64,000 nt of DNA from Flavisolibacter nicotianae (lineage in GTDB: Bacteria > Bacteroidota > Bacteroidia > Chitinophagales > Chitinophagaceae), in NCBI RefSeq assembly GCF_003628535.1, contig NZ_RBCI01000018.1, positions 1 through 64,000 of the forward strand, written 5' to 3'. Within the stretch, counting starts at the first letter, position 1. Each line of letters starts with the position of its first letter. The notes beneath the pieces were generated by a model. The model was not told the origin of the DNA and searched no databases. It worked only from the letters and a program-made list of their open reading frames with translations. Position numbers and translations under genes: made by a program. Positions 61,886 through 64,000 of this stretch are shown piece after piece.

Positions 61886-63373
61886 TTAGAGTTCTGCCCA
61901 CAGTTTAGCAGCTTTTACCGCTCTATTCCACCCGGCGATCAGGTCTTCTGTATTGATTTTGGCGGGATGAAACGACTGGTTCACTTTCCACTGCTGTTCA
62001 ATTTCTTCAATGTTTTTCCAAAAGCCAACGGCCAGCCCGGCCAGGTAAGCAGCCCCCATTGCCGTGGTTTCTGTAATTTCAGGACGCACCACTTTGGCCT
62101 GTAAAATATCAGCCTGGATCTGCATGAGCAGGTTATCCACCGTGGCACCTCCATCCACTCGCAGTTCCCTGATTTCAGAGCCGGAATCGGCTTCCATCGC
62201 TTTCAACACTTCCATGGTTTGAAACGCGATGCTTTCCAGCGCAGCACGGGCAAGATGCGCAGCGGTTGTTCCGCGGGTCATTCCCACCACTGTCCCTCTT
62301 GCGTGTTGGTTCCAGTGCGGTGCACCCAACCCGGCAAATGCCGGCACCAGAAACACACCGCCATTGTCTTCAACTTCAGCCGCCAGCTTTTCTACGCCGG
62401 CCGAAGTATCAATGATTCCCAAACCATCCCGCAGCCACTGCACCACGGCGCCACCGATAAAAATGCTTCCTTCCAGTGCATAGGTTACGTCGTTGCCAAT
62501 CTTCCAGGCAACCGTCGTTACCAGTTTATTTTTCGAAAGCATAGGCTTGTCGCCAATGTTCATCAGCATAAAACACCCGGTACCGTAGGTATTTTTCACC
62601 ATGCCCGGTTGCCGGCACATTTGCCCGAACAAAGCTGCCTGCTGGTCGCCTGCAATACCGGCTATTGGAATACGGGAGGCAAAAAGCTGCCCACTGGTTT
62701 GGCCGTAGACTTCACTGGACGATTTCACCTGCGGCAGCATACTTTCCGGAACAGCAAACAACTGCAGCAGTTCTTTATCCCACTCCAGCGAATGAATATT
62801 GAACAACATCGTTCGCGAAGCATTGGTGACATCGGTGATGTGCACGGCGCCACCCGTTAAGTTCCACACCAGCCACGAGTCGACGGTTCCGAATGCCAGC
62901 TTGCCGGCATCGGCTTTTTCCCGTGCGCCTTCTACATTGTCAAGGATCCATTTGATCTTGGTCGCAGAGAAATAGGCATCAATGATCAGCCCTGTTTTTT
63001 CCCGGATGGTTTCTGCGTATCCTTTTTCTTTCAGCTCATCACAATAGCCCGCCGTTCGCCGGTCCTGCCACACAATGGCGTGGTAAAGCGGCTTGCCGGT
63101 TTCCCTGTCCCACACCACGGTGGTTTCCCGCTGGTTGGTAATGCCGATGGCCGCTATGTTTTCAGGCCGCTGACCAGCTTTCACCACCGCTTCCGTGGCC
63201 ACTGAAATTTGCGACGACCAAATCTCGTTGGCATCGTGCTCCACCCAGCCGGGCTGCGGAAAGATTTGCGTAAATTCTTTTTGTGCAACAGAAACATTGT
63301 TGCCGCTTTGATCAAAGACAATGGCCCGTGAGCTGGTGGTGCCCTGGTCGAATGCTAAAATGTAAGTGGTCAT
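61886..63373 (-). CDS. glpK: Glycerol kinase
   Basis: Cytosolic FGGY-family kinase that phosphorylates glycerol to sn-glycerol-3-phosphate with ATP. The 495-residue length is standard (about 495-502). Visible motifs are the N-terminal phosphate loop [14 protein letters not shown], the [15 protein letters not shown] segment (about 81-95), WQDRRT (about 102), [16 protein letters not shown] (about 132), [11 protein letters not shown] (about 241), [10 protein letters not shown] (about 263) and the second FGGY signature [19 protein letters not shown]. First gene of the glpK-glpF operon. Two inverted repeats sit upstream (63433 and 63485). The usual neighbour genes for glycerol-3-phosphate uptake are present only as fragments further upstream. 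Confidence 0.97.
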   Translation of the reverse strand: MTTYILAFDQGTTSSRAIVFDQSGNNVSVAQKEFTQIFPQPGWVEHDANEIWSSQISVATEAVVKAGQRPENIAAIGITNQRETTVVWDRETGKPLYHAIVWQDRRTAGYCDELKEKGYAETIREKTGLIIDAYFSATKIKWILDNVEGAREKADAGKLAFGTVDSWLVWNLTGGAVHITDVTNASRTMLFNIHSLEWDKELLQLFAVPESMLPQVKSSSEVYGQTSGQLFASRIPIAGIAGDQQAALFGQMCRQPGMVKNTYGTGCFMLMNIGDKPMLSKNKLVTTVAWKIGNDVTYALEGSIFIGGAVVQWLRDGLGIIDTSAGVEKLAAEVEDNGGVFLVPAFAGLGAPHWNQHARGTVVGMTRGTTAAHLARAALESIAFQTMEVLKAMEADSGSEIRELRVDGGATVDNLLMQIQADILQAKVVRPEITETTAMGAAYLAGLAVGFWKNIEEIEQQWKVNQSFHPAKINTEDLIAGWNRAVKAAKLWAEL

Positions 63374-63432
63374 GCAATCGTTTTTAATTTTCTTCTACGC
63401 CCATTCAAGCAAGTGAATATAAGGCAGAATTA

Positions 63433-63449
63433 AGCATGCCGGGCATGCT
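63433..63449. promoter_or_regulatory. Perfect palindrome upstream of glpK
   Basis: AGCATGCC-G-GGCATGCT, two perfect 8-base arms around one base, 60 bases before the glpK start. Its symmetry and position suit a dimeric repressor operator, but no regulator gene is near and the binding protein is unknown. Confidence 0.4.
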
Positions 63450-63484
63450 GAATGATTAAAAGCATTCCCTCTCTCCCCTTCTGA

Positions 63485-63514
63485 AAGCGCCTATCTTTTA
63501 CAGCGTAGGCGCTT
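63485..63514. repeat. Inverted repeat upstream of glpK
   Basis: Perfect 9-bp arms (AAGCGCCTA / TAGGCGCTT) around a 12-base spacer. On the plus strand it is followed by AACTTTTCTTC. It may be a second operator-like site or an old terminator; it lies between the glycerophosphodiesterase remnant and glpK. Confidence 0.4.
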
Positions 63515-63591
63515 AACTTTTCTTCATCAGTCCTATTTCAAAACGCAGGCAAGGCCGCAGATTGCTTGAGAGGGAATTTATTCAAAAGAAA

Positions 63592-63741
63592 CTATTTCGC
63601 ATGTTGAAACAAGTCGGGATAATCGGGAATAATTCCATCGACACCCATGGCTTTTAATCGCTTGATTCCTTCCTGCGAATTAACTGTCCAGGGAACAACC
63701 TGCAACTTCTTCCAGCAGCGCATACAGTTCGTCGCGGTTCT
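63592..63741 (-). pseudogene. Remnant of a glycerophosphodiester phosphodiesterase C-terminus
   Basis: The last 37 codons read [19 protein letters not shown] then [16 protein letters not shown] and a stop, the unmistakable C-terminal strand-helix-strand of the GDPD (GlpQ/UgpQ) family (WTVN and G-V-D-G-I-I-x-D-Y-P). A second frame just upstream, [12 protein letters not shown], probably belongs to the preceding helix, implying a frameshift near 63705. All catalytic His/Glu residues of the N-terminal part are gone. It abuts a GlpT remnant on the same strand, so a glpT-GDPD unit upstream of glpK has been deleted and scrambled. Confidence 0.75.
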
Positions 63742-63761
63742 TGGTTCCGCTGTGCACGGGA

Positions 63762-64000
63762 GATCAGAAAGCCGATGGCAATCAGTGCAGCATTATCAGC
63801 AAGAGGATGACCGGGCGGATACTTCCAGTAAACCAAACTGCGATTGTTCCCAGGACCATGTAAATGATATTGGCAGGAGCACGGCGGCCTCTGAAAGTTT
63901 TATCACTCAGCCAACCGGAGAGCAAGGTTTCGGGAATGCCGGCCCATTCTTATAAGAAATAAGCCTATCCCCTTTCTTTCAAAGAACAGCCCTTGGCTTC
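63762..64000 (-). pseudogene. Remnant of a GlpT-type glycerol-3-phosphate MFS transporter
   Basis: Reading leftward from the window edge, one frame gives EWAGIPETLLSGWLSDKTFR then GRRAPANIIYMVLGTIAV, the characteristic GlpT/UhpT-family segment (E-x-A-G-I-P-x-T-L-x-x-G-W-x-S-D-K). Two in-frame stops replace expected Trp and Tyr codons (TAG near 63965, TAA near 63950). The frame then shifts near 63840 to [20 protein letters not shown] and breaks off at about 63765, where it joins the phosphodiesterase remnant. The gene continues beyond the right edge. It is a clear pseudogene of an inner-membrane organophosphate:phosphate antiporter. Confidence 0.8.

Overview
This 64 kb window comes from a member of the Bacteroidota, most likely a Chitinophagaceae-like environmental glycan degrader. 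The evidence is three SusC/SusD pairs, a one-protein hybrid two-component system (HTCS) regulator, many lipoproteins and Sec-exported glycosidases, twin-arginine (Tat)-exported Gfo/Idh/MocA oxidoreductases, and a protein with a type IX secretion (T9SS) C-terminal sorting domain. No rRNA, tRNA, CRISPR array, intact insertion sequence or phage module was seen.

Region 1 (1-28.6 kb) is a near-complete (arabino)xylan utilisation locus. A leftward transport operon runs SusC, SusD, SusC, SusD, DUF1735 lipoprotein (the XusA-B-C-D-E arrangement known from xylan loci), then a GH8 exo-oligoxylanase and a GH43 enzyme. It ends in a hairpin terminator just before a transaldolase-like gene cut by the window edge. 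A rightward HTCS (15.1-19.3 kb) sits divergently as the probable oligosaccharide sensor. Convergent to it is a second leftward enzyme operon: GH43, GH97, GH10 xylanase lipoprotein, GH51 arabinofuranosidase, a CE6/SGNH acetylesterase and an alpha/beta-hydrolase esterase. Together these would bind xylan at the surface, import oligomers, remove arabinose and acetyl groups, cut to xylose, and feed the pentose phosphate pathway.

Region 2 (28.6-44.1 kb) begins with about 1.5 kb lacking a recognisable gene. It then holds a third SusC/SusD pair and a cluster of periplasmic sugar-modifying proteins: four intact Gfo/Idh/MocA-type oxidoreductases (three Tat-exported), a ThuA-like protein and a Tat-exported xylose-isomerase-like TIM barrel. 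This looks like a locus for oxidative or keto-sugar glycoside processing with an unknown substrate. Gene remnants are scattered in and after it: an SGNH hydrolase tail, a cytochrome c domain, a Gfo/Idh/MocA N-terminus, and an adenylate cyclase tail at 44.6-44.9 kb.

Region 3 (44.9-60 kb) holds a quinone-oxidoreductase-like MDR enzyme, a large cytosolic GH63-like glucosidase, and a leftward two-gene operon. The operon encodes a T9SS-sorted protein and a 3,020-residue SpvB/FG-GAP/TcdB/RHS protein with a DUF4329-like, JAMM-motif C-terminal tip. A 54-codon reading frame begins three bases after its stop codon.

Region 4 (60-64 kb) holds glpK and glpF with a strong terminator. Upstream are decayed remnants of a GlpT-type transporter and a glycerophosphodiester phosphodiesterase, suggesting loss of glycerol-3-phosphate/glycerophosphodiester uptake while glycerol uptake was kept.
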